Below are positions 46,990 through 59,168 of a stretch of 64,000 bases of DNA, one piece after another. Below the pieces are notes generated by a model. It made no database searches. It was not told where the DNA came from and was given only the letters and a program-made list of their open reading frames with translations. Made by a program: the position numbers and the translations under genes. Source of the DNA: Sweltsa coloradensis (lineage: Eukaryota; Arthropoda; Insecta; Plecoptera; Chloroperlidae); contig JAMZAV010000976.1 of the NCBI GenBank assembly GCA_024449915.1, positions 1 to 64,000 on the forward strand, in the 5' to 3' direction. The number at the start of each line of letters is the position of its first letter. The first letter of the stretch is position 1.

Positions 46990-49900
46990 ATGTATGATTT
47001 AGGGTCCCCCCCGATTTTGTGATGGAGCAAGCCGCATTTTCCAAATGAAAAAAACGTTTTTTAGATGATAATTTTTTTGGGTGCACTTTTCCCCCCTTGC
47101 AGAGGGTAAGGGTGGGGGGGGTTGAGATTTTTTAATTAAATTTGATTTTTTTTGGAAATTAAAAAAACTTTGAATTTTACTAAAAACACTTTCCCCGATT
47201 TTAAAAAAAAAAATAAAAAAAAGTAAAATTTGTGCCGCCATTTTTGGAAAAATAACACTTTTAGAATTTTATAAATTGGGAAATTCATAATGCTGATAAA
47301 AAATAAAATTTAAAAAAAAATAAAATTTAAGTTTCCTTAAAGTAAAACTTTAAAATTTAAAAAAACGGTTGAAAATTTGCTCTTTCCACAAAAATTTAAT
47401 TGAAGGCACCTTGCTTGCTAATTAGGTTTTTGTTAAAAGTCGCCCCCAATCCCAAATTTCGATTGGAGATTTTGTAAATTTAAATTTCCCTAAGATAAAA
47501 ATTTTGTTGATATTCTAAAAAACCCTGCAGTAATCCAAACTGTTTTTTTTTAAAAGTAAAACTAAGGTTTCTATTTTTCCCGTTTTTTTTTCTTTCAAAA
47601 TTGGGTTTTTTTTTAAAAAAACATTTTCGAAAGTCTGGGGTAGCTTTTTTTTAGAAAAAATTTGTTACTGCATTTTCATGTATTTTTTTTCTCCCATTTT
47701 TTATTTGCGTTGACGGATGACCCAAATTGGTTATTAATTGACCCATATTTAAGACTGTGGAGCACTCGAGCAAACGAGACTTTGAGCGAAGCAGAGGTTA
47801 AGTCAGGACCTTGCAGACGAAGCTCTATTTTTTTCTTGTTTGCCCTATGCCATGGGGTTTGGGGTTTGCTTAAAAATGTTAAATAAGAATGTGTTTTATG
47901 GCCGATCGGAGCACATTGCAGTTTTTTTAAATGACCGTATAATTATCTCACTAAACAGGAAATTTTGTATGGGACCCAATTTTGAAAGGGATTTTTTTTA
48001 AATTTGAAATGTGCTCTGATCGCCACCATGCGATCATCCTTTAAAAAAAAACACCCAAAAATTAAAATTTGATTGCGAAAAAATTGGGGGTCGAAAAGTG
48101 ATCAGACTGTATTAAAATTAGCTGAAATTTTCCGATCAAGCGAAATTTTAAATTGCATTTAAATGTAGAATTTTAAAAAAATTGTATAATATATTTAAAT
48201 TTTTCAAGATGGTATTTTTTCATACTTTTTTAAATAATCCTTTGGGGCCCGGGGGGAAGGGATTGGCCTAGGAATGAAAAAGTAGTAGCTAGAAGAGCGG
48301 AAAATTTTACCCCCCGAAACTAGAGGCGAGCTTGACAATCGTCGTGGGGGACCCCCTTCCCCTTCCCCTTTGCGACCCCCCCGACGACGATGACAATACA
48401 AAAACGAACGATGCGAGAAAAAAGACGCGACGCGACGTGAAAAACCCCCCTTCCTACCCGTCCCCGTGGTGGTGTGCATGTCCCCTCTCCCCCCCATACC
48501 CCCTAGGCAGAGGGTGCTTTATGATCTAAGGGTTTGACGCCCCCTTCCCAAATAAACCATAAAACGCTAATAGATTTTAGAACATTATATATAAGGGTTC
48601 AATGCAATTTTAAAATTATATACCATCATTAATTTGACTTTTCCCCCTTTTCAGTATTGCAACGTCCTCGTCGCTCATTCACAGCGTGACTGCAACGCCC
48701 CTTTTACTATTTCCATCCCCCTTCAGGCCCGTAGAAGATTTGTTACTGGCACCGTGATTATTTTTCCCAATTTCCAACCCGAATCTTATGGTGTGGTGGG
48801 GGGGGGGGGGAATCCGGGTTCTTTTGTCGCTATCGTAGCCCATACGCTAAAAATAATTAGGGTACAATGCAGCTTTGTTGGTGATATGGTGATAATTTTT
48901 TGGTGACCCCCTGCTTTTAAACATACACCAAAATACATTACCGGTTGCATTTTTGAGTGATGGAAAATGCACGAAAACAAAGTTTTCTAGCGGAAATAAA
49001 ATTGTTTCGTCTAACTTTAGAAGCGATTCCAATTCTCCAAAAGGATATTAAAACTTTACCGCCCAGAGTATTTTTTAAAATTTATTGCAAAAATAAAATT
49101 AGTAAGAAGAGATAGAGGTGTTTTTGGGCTTGAAAAAATAGGAGCACGGATATTAAAAAGAGAGTGGAGTGACAAGTTTTTGTTCAAAATAGGAAGAAAA
49201 AGTTTGAGAAGGTATGGAGTTTGAGGAAGGGACAAAAAAGAGAATACCGAGAGCAGAATTTAAAAGTGGATATAGAACAGAAGAAGATGGACACCAAGAA
49301 AAGTGGAAGGAACAAAAAATAAATGTGGGTAAAAAATACCCAATAACGACGTTGGAGGACAAAAGGGAAATGGCGTGAGTGGTGGTAAGAAGAAGAATAA
49401 AGAGGCGATATTGAAGGATGAAGGAGAAGATGAAATGGAAGATGAAAAAATTTAAGGGAAGAAAAACATGACGGCCCTGGCAAGCGGGATAAAAACCCTT
49501 TGTCCCCTGGAAAATTGGTGATTAGCCACCCCCGACCCGTTTTTTGTTGGAAGAGGTGTAAAAAATATATAATATTGTAGAAATATCTTTTTGTTTAGAG
49601 CCTACATTTGCTTTTCCATCCCTGCAACTCAGCTTGATAATATTGTGTATTTTTGTTTGTCCAACAATGCATCAAATTCGAACTGTTTCCTATCTTGATT
49701 GCTTATCTTTTTATGTTGCAATGCTTTTTACATTGACCAGAATAGGGTCGTAGGCAACAGAAACTCGTATGTAAAAATTTGTTTTCTTTGAATTTTTATT
49801 CTGGTGAGACCTTACAAACAAAAAAAAATTGAGCAAGTAAGGAACTGTTTCGACATTCTTTTTTGTTGTGACCTGTTTTGGTTCCAAGTAGTTTTACTTT

Positions 49901-52390
49901 TTGTAAACCCTTTGGTCAGGGGCTCAAAATTTTAAATTCAACCCCGATTTTTCCATAGACAGCTTTGAGTATGAAAAATGTTCCACTTTGTTTCGTCGAA
50001 AATATCTTTTTGAACCTAATCGGTATAATGCGTTTGTTTTAAGGGGCCTACCACAGACTTAGTCGGGGGTTTTAATATTCATTGGGGGACGTTTTTCTAT
50101 ATCAGAAAAAAAATTGTTTATAGAACTTTAAACTTATTTTTTAATGCACGTTCAAGTTTTCAGTTTGAGTAGTGATAAATGTCGATGGAAGATTAAAAAT
50201 TTAAACAGTTAAATTTAAAAACCCTGTTAAAATACAAAGTTTGCAGATAAAAAAAACGCTTTTCGGCAGAGGGTTTGGGGGAAAAAAAATGCCTGTTCAA
50301 AAACCGAATGAAAGAATGTGTTTCTTAATAATTTTTTACTTGTGTCGCCCGCATAACTTTTGATACTGGGCATTTTTTTTATCAAAACAAAAAACATCAT
50401 GGTTGATTTTTAGTTCCATCATTTGGGACATGAACTTTAAAGCCGAGAAGATGTACTGCCTCCCGTACTCAATTTGTGTTCCTACTTTTTTGCCCCCCCA
50501 AAAAAACAGTGCCCTTCTCAATTATTTTTATTGAAAAATCTTCGGTAGCCTTTGTTTGATTTTCAAAATCTTTGATGGATGCTAGATTTTCTTGCGCAAA
50601 ACGAATAAGCAACAAACTGTCTTATCTTAAAAATTTTTTTTGGGATTTTTTTTCAAAGCCGCGTTTAAGGCTCTCACAAAACTCGTCCACTAGTGTTGTC
50701 TTGTTAACACAAAAAAAACATCTTCTACTTTCCACGATCATAATTGCACCCAAAACCCCAAACCCAAAGTGGGAGAAAAAAATCGAAAAAATAAAGAAAT
50801 AATGACAAAGTTTAAATGCTTATTTTTTTCAATAATATTTTAATATATGTACACTTTTGAAATGAGCAAGGTCCAGAAACGACCCAAAATAATCAGAATT
50901 ACAATACTTTTAATTTGGGTTTTAGCACCTAAAAAACAAAAACAATTTCTTGAACTTTCGGAATTTCAGGTTTTTTAGGAATTTAACAAATTTTCATTTA
51001 AAATTTTTTGGGTTAAAAAAAGTGGAGTCAAGAAAAATAACTACAAATCAAACACCTTTAAATGTCGGGTTCTTTTTAAGCTGCGCTTTTTCCCTCGAAC
51101 AAATTTTCAGTGTTTTTTAGTTTCACGACAACCCGTGATTGTCCACAGTTCAAGTAATTTTAGGGGGCGACTATTTTTTTTATTTATTTACTATTTTAAA
51201 AACAAGAAAAAAGAGGACGTAAGACGAAAAATGAAAGGAAATTTAAAAAAAAGAATTTTGAAAAAACATGACAGGCCCGGGAAGCCCCCGGTGTTTAAAA
51301 ACCTGGTGCCTTAGAAAATCTGGTGGATAGCCACCCCCCGACCCGAAATTTGTTGGAAACAGGTGTAAGAAAATATATACAATTTTATATAACATTTTTT
51401 TTACTATTGAATATTACTTTCGAGACGTGCATGGGGATATATGAGGGGAACAATTTACAAAATAAAACCAAAAGCCTTCTCGGGATTTAAAACCCCCGTT
51501 CTTTTAAGTGATATACGCTGTGGGCCAGCGCCCCAATCGTATTAGTAACCGCAGGGGCTTCAAAACCATTGATTCATGTTTTATTTATAAATTTTAATTA
51601 TTTTATTTTCCCGCGTATTTAAATTTTAAAACGCGTAAAAAGGGAGCCCAATTTTTAATAACTTCCCAATTTGGGAAACAAAAGCTTAATACATATGTAT
51701 ATGGATTTTTTTTATTAAAGTCTACCTATTAATAAAATAATTTTCAAAAGGAGGACAAAACAGCGCCGTGTTCGTTTTAGATGTGATTTAATTTAAAAAC
51801 ATGGTTTGACCATGGTTTAACCGGGTTTTAAAAATGGTTGATGCCAAAAAACCATGCCTTTTACACATGAATGTTCAGTATTTCCCCCGTTGAATAGTTG
51901 TGTTTTAATTTTGCCCCCCCTTTTTAAAATATTCGTTCATAATTTTATAAGTGAAAATATTCAAAACAGGGTTGTCCCATGATTCAAAATAAAAAAATGT
52001 AAATATCAACCGATTTTTAAAAATTTCAAAAGTTTTTGTTTGAAAAACATTAAAGAACGCAATTAAATTTTTTAAAATTTAAAATTTTTCGCAGTATACA
52101 CCCGGAAAAATGTCGAAAATTTTTAGATTTTTCCAAGTGGGTTTTTTTCGAACTTTAGTATTTTTTTTTAATTCAGCATTGTTGTTTTGTAAATCTACGA
52201 ATTTTTAAAAAAATCTGGTTTTGTTTTTTGGGCTATGGTAATAATTACAAACCCTCCCCCCCCCCCCTGCAGGGGGTGGGGGGGGGGACAACCCAAAATT
52301 TTTATCAATCTAAAGATAATTAAAAAATTTTGGTAAAGTGCCGTTGCTCCATCACAAAAATCGGCGGGGGAAATTTTTGGGGTTACTACT
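46990..52390. mobile_element. 5.4-kb region bounded by ~120-bp inverted repeats, homopolymer-rich
   Basis: Left end 47005-47120 and right end 52255-52385 are inverted copies: both carry CCGATTTTGTGATGGAGCAA (one extra T on the right), then CATTTTCCAAA- or CACTTTACCAAA-like DNA, TTTTTTGGGT and a C-run/TGCAG/G-run. Inside are an internal direct duplication (49467-49600 and 51262-51400) and a decayed copy of the acidic ORF segment (48240-48545). Runs of five or more identical bases are far more frequent than elsewhere. No open transposase frame. It may be a decayed DNA transposon; alternatively part of the sequence may be poor consensus. Confidence 0.5.
48240..48545 (+). pseudogene. Decayed copy of the acidic segment at 21.2-21.6 kb
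   Basis: The + strand encodes VVGDPLPLPL and PPDDDDNTKTNDAR in one frame, matching VVVGDLYPFP and DDDDHDNTNDAK at 21.4 kb. Stops and frameshifts, mostly at homopolymers, break it. The match extends downstream through CCTACCCGTCCCCGTGGTGG to GGTTTGACGCCCCCT. Confidence 0.6.
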
Positions 52391-53254
52391 AAAATGCAGA
52401 ATATTAAGTATATTTTAAATTGACATTTAAAGAAAATCCAATGTAATAATATGAATTGATTTTCAAGATAATTTTCACAAGTTATCCTTTATTATTGACA
52501 GCTGTAAACATTTTTCATGGTACTCATTGAAATCCTCCCCTCATTTGTAATACAAGTAAATTTATAAATTTATAACAATTGAACCACAAAACATAATTAA
52601 ATTTTCTGCCGACATTTCCCATGCGCACTAAATAAATAATGTGCCGGTCAAAGTAAAAATGTTTTATTATTATTACCAATTGTTTTAAATTCCTTTAAAA
52701 AAAAACATTGTGTTTTTTGGCCGACCGCGCGAAGTCCTGGATCCGGCGCATTTGTTTATTTTTCAACGTTGGTCACGCAACCCCAAGTTTTCTTTTCCTG
52801 TGCTAGTAAAAAAGGGATTTCCCCTTGGCGTGAGTTTTTTTATTACATACGCATTCATTAAGAAGTTTTGTGCTCAAATTCAAACACAAAAATCAAAGAA
52901 AACACGGAAGCTATTTTACTTCAATACGAGATTGACCTATATTACATGGTTGTACACGGTTGAAGACCCGACGACTTCAAAGCGAATGTTTATTATTCGA
53001 ACTCATAATTACTTACCACTCACTCATGAATGCAACGAGTCTGTGGGTAACTTCAAGTAGTCGCGACAACTTCGTATACCAATTTGATGTAGATTAGTAA
53101 AGACATGCACTCAAAGACTGACTGAATAGCAATGGTTATAATAGAATTAAAGTTGCTTGATTCATTTGCGTTTCAGTAGCATTCATTCAGCTTCTTAACC
53201 TATTCATAAATTCTTTAGGTGAACCACTTTTACATAACTTTTTTCTCTGCTCAC
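52391..53254. other. Intergenic DNA, nothing recognised
   Basis: The 116-codon frame at 52710-53060 shows no domain, no signal and no homology to other parts of the window. Confidence 0.35.
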
Positions 53255-53890
53255 TTAAAGGGGTATTCACCCGCTTAACTAAAAAACATTTTTCATTCAG
53301 GCTATCTAGTTATGAATTTAGAAATGAACTGAACAAATATTAGGTCCACCATAAACCGTAAAAAAATTTCACACTTGGTAATTTTCGTTCTAGGTCCGAT
53401 CGTCAAAAATCTCGCATAAGAAATAACATGGCGATGATCTTTGTGCCCCATGACCTTGGAGGATTTTCATCAAAAAAAAAATATTGGGCCCTTTTTTTTC
53501 GTACTCTTTCAGTTTTTTTGTAAATCCACTAATTTTGTTTGTAATTTTGGCAAGATTTGGTCAAAATATGAATTTCCCCAAAAAGGGGTGTGATTTTTGG
53601 GAAAGCATATTTTGCATGTTTGAGTGATATTTTTGCGCAGTTTCAAGACCGAGGAAAAATGGCCATTTTTGATTGATATGATGCTCTAGTAGTGGGGCGA
53701 AAAATAAACAGGGTTTAAACATTAAGAAAAAACCCTAAAACGCCCAATTTTTGCCAATTTTTATTATAAAAATAAAAAATCGTTTTTAAAATCACAGTCC
53801 AAGATAAAATTTTTTAAAAAGGTAATTTTTGTGTAGTATTTCTCATAGATTTAAAAGGTAAACAAACTTTTTTGGGGAAAACCCCTTTAA
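53255..53890 (+). mobile_element. Non-autonomous TIR element, TTTAAAGGGGTAT family, copy 2
   Basis: Starts TTAAAGGGGTATTCACCCGC and ends GGAAAACCCCTTTAAA. The interior is collinear with the reverse complement of 24449-25100, for example GCATAAGAAATAACATGG, CGATGATCTTTGTGCCCC and GACCTTGGAGGATTTTCAT. Confidence 0.8.
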
Positions 53891-54337
53891 AAAATATATT
53901 AGAACACATTACACTATCTCCATTTCCCAAATATATAGATTCGTTTTAATTCAACACACTTTTTTGTCCCACAAATAAATATTTTGAAATCTATATAAAT
54001 TATCAATAAATAAAAATGTACATTTAATTTCCCAAAATTCTCCAGTGATTTAAAAATAATTAAATATCAGTTGAAAGGCTGCAAGTGCTTGCCATGAGAA
54101 CTATAGGATATAGGTGAACCTTTGAGCAGGCGATGAGCAGTAGAGAGAAACTGTCTTGTTTTTATTGTTGTACGAAGTACGTAAGAATATACGTGGGAGT
54201 GAAGCTACAGAGTCTTACAACGCAGGTCGAACGGCAATTTTGTTGGGGGATCATGTTTGTTTGTTTGTACCATTTTAGCCTGGTGTGTATCTGTTCAACA
54301 AGGGTCTGTGGCCACAAATGTCTGTGCAATGATTATT
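53891..54337. other. Intergenic DNA, nothing recognised
   Basis: The 79-codon frame at 54133-54372 runs into the MITE that follows and is not a gene. Confidence 0.35.
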
Positions 54338-54622
54338 CTAAGAAAACGTCAAAGTCGTTGTTAGACGAGTGAGCGAGCTATTATTGAGTACCCTGGAACA
54401 TTTATTTCCTCCCCTATACAAGGCTGGATCTAGCCAGCAACCACAGCATGTGTCTTTCCTACACCCCAGCCTATTAGGCTAGAGTGGCGCATTAAGCCTT
54501 ACAGTTGACGCGCCCTTATACCAACTAAACTCAAACCCCGATATTTTATATTTAATTATAATCAACGTTACCGGGTACTCAACACATGGCTCGTCTAACA
54601 ACGATTTTGGCGTTTTCCTAGT
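54338..54622. mobile_element. MITE, CTAGGAAAACGC group (short form), second copy
   Basis: Left CTAAGAAAACGTCAAAGTCG, right complement ending GATTTTGGCGTTTTCCTAG, both leading into GTTGTTAGACGAG. The core holds AGAGTGGCGCATTAAGCC and ACAGTTGACGCGCCCTTAT, the inverse of the core at 20920-20965. Confidence 0.85.
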
Positions 54623-57600
54623 GTACCCTACAATACATAGTACATTGTACAATGTAATGTATAATACAAAATGTGATTCCAAATTGTCAACTTATGAGCA
54701 ATATCAATCTTATAAGCAATACTTAACTTCATTCACAAAACATTCAACCTTAGGAGTTTTATCATCGATCTCAGTACGTAACTGTGACTGTAGAAACAGA
54801 TGTAACTTCTACGCCATTCGCTCCTTGAACGAGCAATATAACCGGGTCAAACATCGGAACGCCATAAGTGGTCACATGAGACAAAAGAATAAATCTTGAC
54901 GTACAGTTCTGTCAATGACAGTTCGTATGCTTTCTGTCTTTATGTAGTACGTAAACTGTCCGTGGACAACATACCCATAAGAGGACTGTGTTGTGAAGTC
55001 AAGTTTCAATGCAATTCTCCAAGCATTTACTTTTAGGGAAAACCTCCAGTGATGTAAGAGGTATCCACCGACCTCCTCAGTCCTCACGTCTAGGCTGTTG
55101 TGTAACTCAATATCAGTAAATCGGTGTAGACTCCACGTATAGTCTCCTCGCTGTAATGTAACCAGTCACCATATTATTCTACAGGCACACAAAGCTGTCA
55201 ATGAGCACCCGTGATGCGCAACACGTCATAAAAGTAATTAATTAATTTCGATTGAGTCAACTATACCTATTGGAAACATTTTTGGGAACTCTTTATGCTT
55301 CCAGTTGTCATCCGATCGAGATGGAATTTTGCGTTGTTAAGCAAAGATATGGTCACTGTTCTATAGTCATAGATTACCAAATAACATTGCGCATTACGCC
55401 CAAAATAAATTCCGAAATTTACCAATTTTAATGACTTTACAAAAATCTAAAATCCTAAAAATCAATTTAATTTACAATGATTTTTGTGATGGTTTTAAAA
55501 AAAATGAGCCTCTATATAGAATACTTCATATACACGACCATAACATATGTGCATAGGCTGTTTACAATCTGATAAAAACTGGCTTCAGGAAAACTTCCAG
55601 AAAAAAATCACTGGTATTGCAGACTCTTAAAATTCACCTTAAAATTCTGCAAAGAGTGAAACTATTGTGAAAATTCGTTCTCTTACTATTTCGGGTATAA
55701 AGTTTTTTTTAAAAATGGATGGCTCCAAGCCATATTGTAGTAGTTTAGAGGTAATTAATAATTTAAAATTAATAAGCTAGGATGTAAACAAATTGTGCAA
55801 AGCACACACACACACAAGCAAAACAAAAGCTAGAAGCTTCCGACTTACGGCTGTGGGATCAATATGTCCTCGCTGACCCGTAAGCGTGCACACTAAGGCT
55901 GTAAGTAAAGCTTTTTGTGGGAATTTCCGTGTAGGGCACACTCTTCAGTTTTGCGCTATGCAGGCCTTCAAGTGTTAAAGTTGGACCTAATCTTAGCATT
56001 TGACTATGAATGAGGAAAATCTTAGAAAGATTCTTTGCCTCGGTCGGTGCAGCCAGTCAATGTGACAGAAGGCAAAGGTAGCGTACGACAAGGTTGGGGG
56101 TATAGAAGTCAGGGAACCTCTCTAGCCCTCGAGACAGGTTTGTAAAGGAACAGTCAAAGCTTACGTACTTGAACTATGCCAAACTTGAACCGTCATCACT
56201 GAAAACTAAAATTCATACCAAAGAGTTGAAAAAACGCGCTTCTTGAAATTTGTGTTGCTTTTATCAAACGGCGGAAATTAACTAAATCTTCATTATTTAT
56301 TACCTACTTTATATACGAAAGAATATATACTGCAAGTACGGTCCTCCTTTGATGTGATAAAAACTGCCATTTTTAGTATGGGAACGGAAATTTATTTCTT
56401 CGTTTAAATTTAAGTTTGGCTTATCCTTATTTTGCATACAGTTTCGCATGTGTTACCTTTATAGGTGTTTATATTGTTGGATGCTATTAACATTTATAAC
56501 ATGAAGTGTTTAGCTGCATGTAGCATTCTTTCATGTGAGGATTGATAAAAACATTTTCACAAACCCAGAGAGAAAACGGTGTTTGATTCATGTAGGCTAG
56601 TCATAAACTCACTCTGGACACAAGCTTGAAAAGAAATGGTTTGAATTAATCGACACGCCACATAGCTGGGTGCAAAGCAGTCTGCCCTCCCGACTGGATA
56701 CAGGAGACGTATATTGATCCACCATAACCCCATTCATCAAATATGTTTCTCTCACATTAAAATGACATCCAAAAAGCCAATCTAAGCCGAAACTGACAAT
56801 AAGTTTCGTTAAACGATTGCGATAAAAACAAAAATGGAAAAACTCATTTTGTAAATCTTCACGTTCGCGTTCATTAAAAATGAATTACTGCTGACGTCCT
56901 TCTGCTAAACCCCTAATTATCTTCATTTAATCTTGATCTTAAATTACTAGCGCAATGGTTCGTGTGAGTGAAGAATTAATCACTATTATACCAAGTCTTT
57001 AGCTGGCTGTGTAGTAATGAATGTGCCCGGAGATAGCACACGTAAAGATGCATCTTCTCCACCGTGAAATGTGTGGCTAGATAACAGATAATATAATCTC
57101 TACTACTCAAACGAAAAACATTCATTTCAATGATGTTGATTTACACTAGATGAGGAATGTATGCTCAAGAGAGTAATGTATGGGTGATTTAGGGTGAAAC
57201 GATAGTAAGGTGTGTATATTTTATAGTTTTTAAAGGTTATTTATTTCGTCAGATTTAGTGATATGCCGGTCTTTTGAAATGTAATTGAAGGTGGTACGTT
57301 CGGGTGGAAATGCGATGTAGAGCGTGTATTCGGGTTCATTAGCACACGAACGCGGGCACAATAGTTTGTGGTCAAAGGTGTGGAGGGGGAGGAGGTAAAA
57401 TATGTGTCGGCGTGCACCAAAAAGGAAGGAAACCAGAAAGGCGTGTTATCAATTAGAACCTATTTGTAATTACATGTTTCAACGTAGAGCTAACAACTCA
57501 CACAAGGTAGCTTTTCCGTTGAAAGCCGAGGGAAAGTTATTTTTACTTGCGCTGAAATGAGCTGAGAGGGAGGCTTTGCTGTGGGATTGAATAACAGAAA

Positions 57601-59095
57601 AATCGTTTTCCTTTTCGGAACATTTTTAATAATGTAAAGCGCTGTAAAATGTATATGTTAGATAGAAGTGTTAACGTAACTAATGTAGAAATATTTATAT
57701 GGGAGAGACGAAAAATATAAAAATGGACGTTTATTATTTTTGGCAAACCCTCATATTTGTGTATGACTGTCGATTATATCAAATGTTTACTTTCATTCGT
57801 TCTTTTTATATTTAAAAACAAGTTTTTATTTCTATTTTACTTTCTCTCTTTCGTGCAGGCATTGATTGTTTGTTTTGGCATTGAAATTTTAAAGTTCAAT
57901 TCAATTCAATTTAAATCTAGTAAGTTCAACTTTTATCTACTTTACTTAAATGTTTTCAATGCATATTTAATTCTTTTTCTAATGAAAATGTAAATTTGTT
58001 TGCATAGATATTACTTATTGTCTTGTACATTGTTTTTTATTTTTACCATTTCTATATTTGTTCATTACTGTCTATTATTTTGGCGCATTTATATAATATT
58101 TAGTTTAAAGTCGATCCGTTGAAACATGCTCGTAGTGAAATTTGGCTGAAATTCATACTATATACGCTTAATAGTGTGCTTTTCAATAATACAACAAGCA
58201 AAATGGGGATTACCAGCTTACTTTCGGAGATTTTTCGAAATAAAAATCAAGTAAATCCCTATCCTTTAACATTGCAAGCGAGCAAAACCCTACACTTTCC
58301 GACCAAAAAGGCACTACAGTACACGAACCGCAAGTGAAATATGACTAAATTATGTATCAATTTGCAGGTAATTAAACACTGAAAAAAAAATAGTATTTGC
58401 AAAATACATGTTACCACACTGGATTTTGATATTTTTACGTCCAAAGTCAATATATAATTGTAACAACCAGAAGCAACAGTGAAGGCTTGGCAACGCTGCG
58501 TGACGCCTCTTCGAAACCGCGCTCGATTGACCAATGATAAACTCCGTTGTAAAGTAGTATAGGGAGCGAAAATTTAAAAATTGGGTTTGGCTGCCTCTCC
58601 GTATTACAACACGTGGTTCGAATGTATTAACGTTAAAAAAAGTCGTAAAAACTGTTTTACAAATAAAACTAAGATAACATATATACACAGAATAACGAGC
58701 AAGTTTATAAGTAATTATTATTGACGACCTATCACAAATTCATTACAATTTTTAGTATTATTATTTTAATTGGGTCAATCATTCCCATATTGAAAGACTT
58801 CTGTTCTACATATGGCAATTTATTATGTATGTCATGTAGGGCCTATGTAAGATATTTGCATAAATTTCATATTTAAAAAAACTAAATATTGGGCGCAGTG
58901 CGCAGGCTGAAGCCGGTAAAAGCAAATACTCTGACTACAATATACACCCAAAACTAGCCCTATAGCCAAACGTTGCATGAGAGAAGAATGTCTTTGTGTT
59001 CGAGTAATTTGAATGAAAAGTTATAAAAATCGTAACCCGTTATCGATAAGAAGTAAACAATAATGATGGGATCAATAAAAAAAGGTAAAAAAGTT
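54623..59095. other. Intergenic DNA, no gene supported
   Basis: Two patches are less AT-rich. The antisense frame at 54872-55087 (HHWRFSLKVNAWRIAL) reads well but matches no family I know. The block at 58480-58570 holds a CCAAT-like motif in GC-richer DNA. A (CA)n run is at 55804. The rest is AT-rich. Confidence 0.35.
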
Positions 59096-59168
59096 TTCAC
59101 AGCCGGGACTCGAACCGGCGACCTTTCGCTTACAAAACGAGCGCGCTAACCGTTGGACCAACTGCGAC
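59096..59168 (-). tRNA. tRNA-Thr(UGU)-like sequence, possibly a pseudogene
   Basis: 73 nt on the - strand starting GTCGCAGTTGGTCCAACGG. The acceptor stem pairs 6 of 7 (GTCGCAG with CTGTGAA). The anticodon arm CTCGT-TTTGTAA-GCGAA pairs 4 of 5 and gives anticodon UGU. A box TGGTCCAACGG and B box GGTTCGAGTCC are both perfect. The D stem is poor and the T stem is off by one inserted base, so a tRNA pseudogene or SINE head is as likely as a working gene. No CCA is encoded, as expected in animals. Confidence 0.5.

Noticed and set aside
54872..55087. 71-codon antisense frame with well-mixed composition
   Set aside because: No family recognised, no clear splice partners and no second copy; left unassigned.
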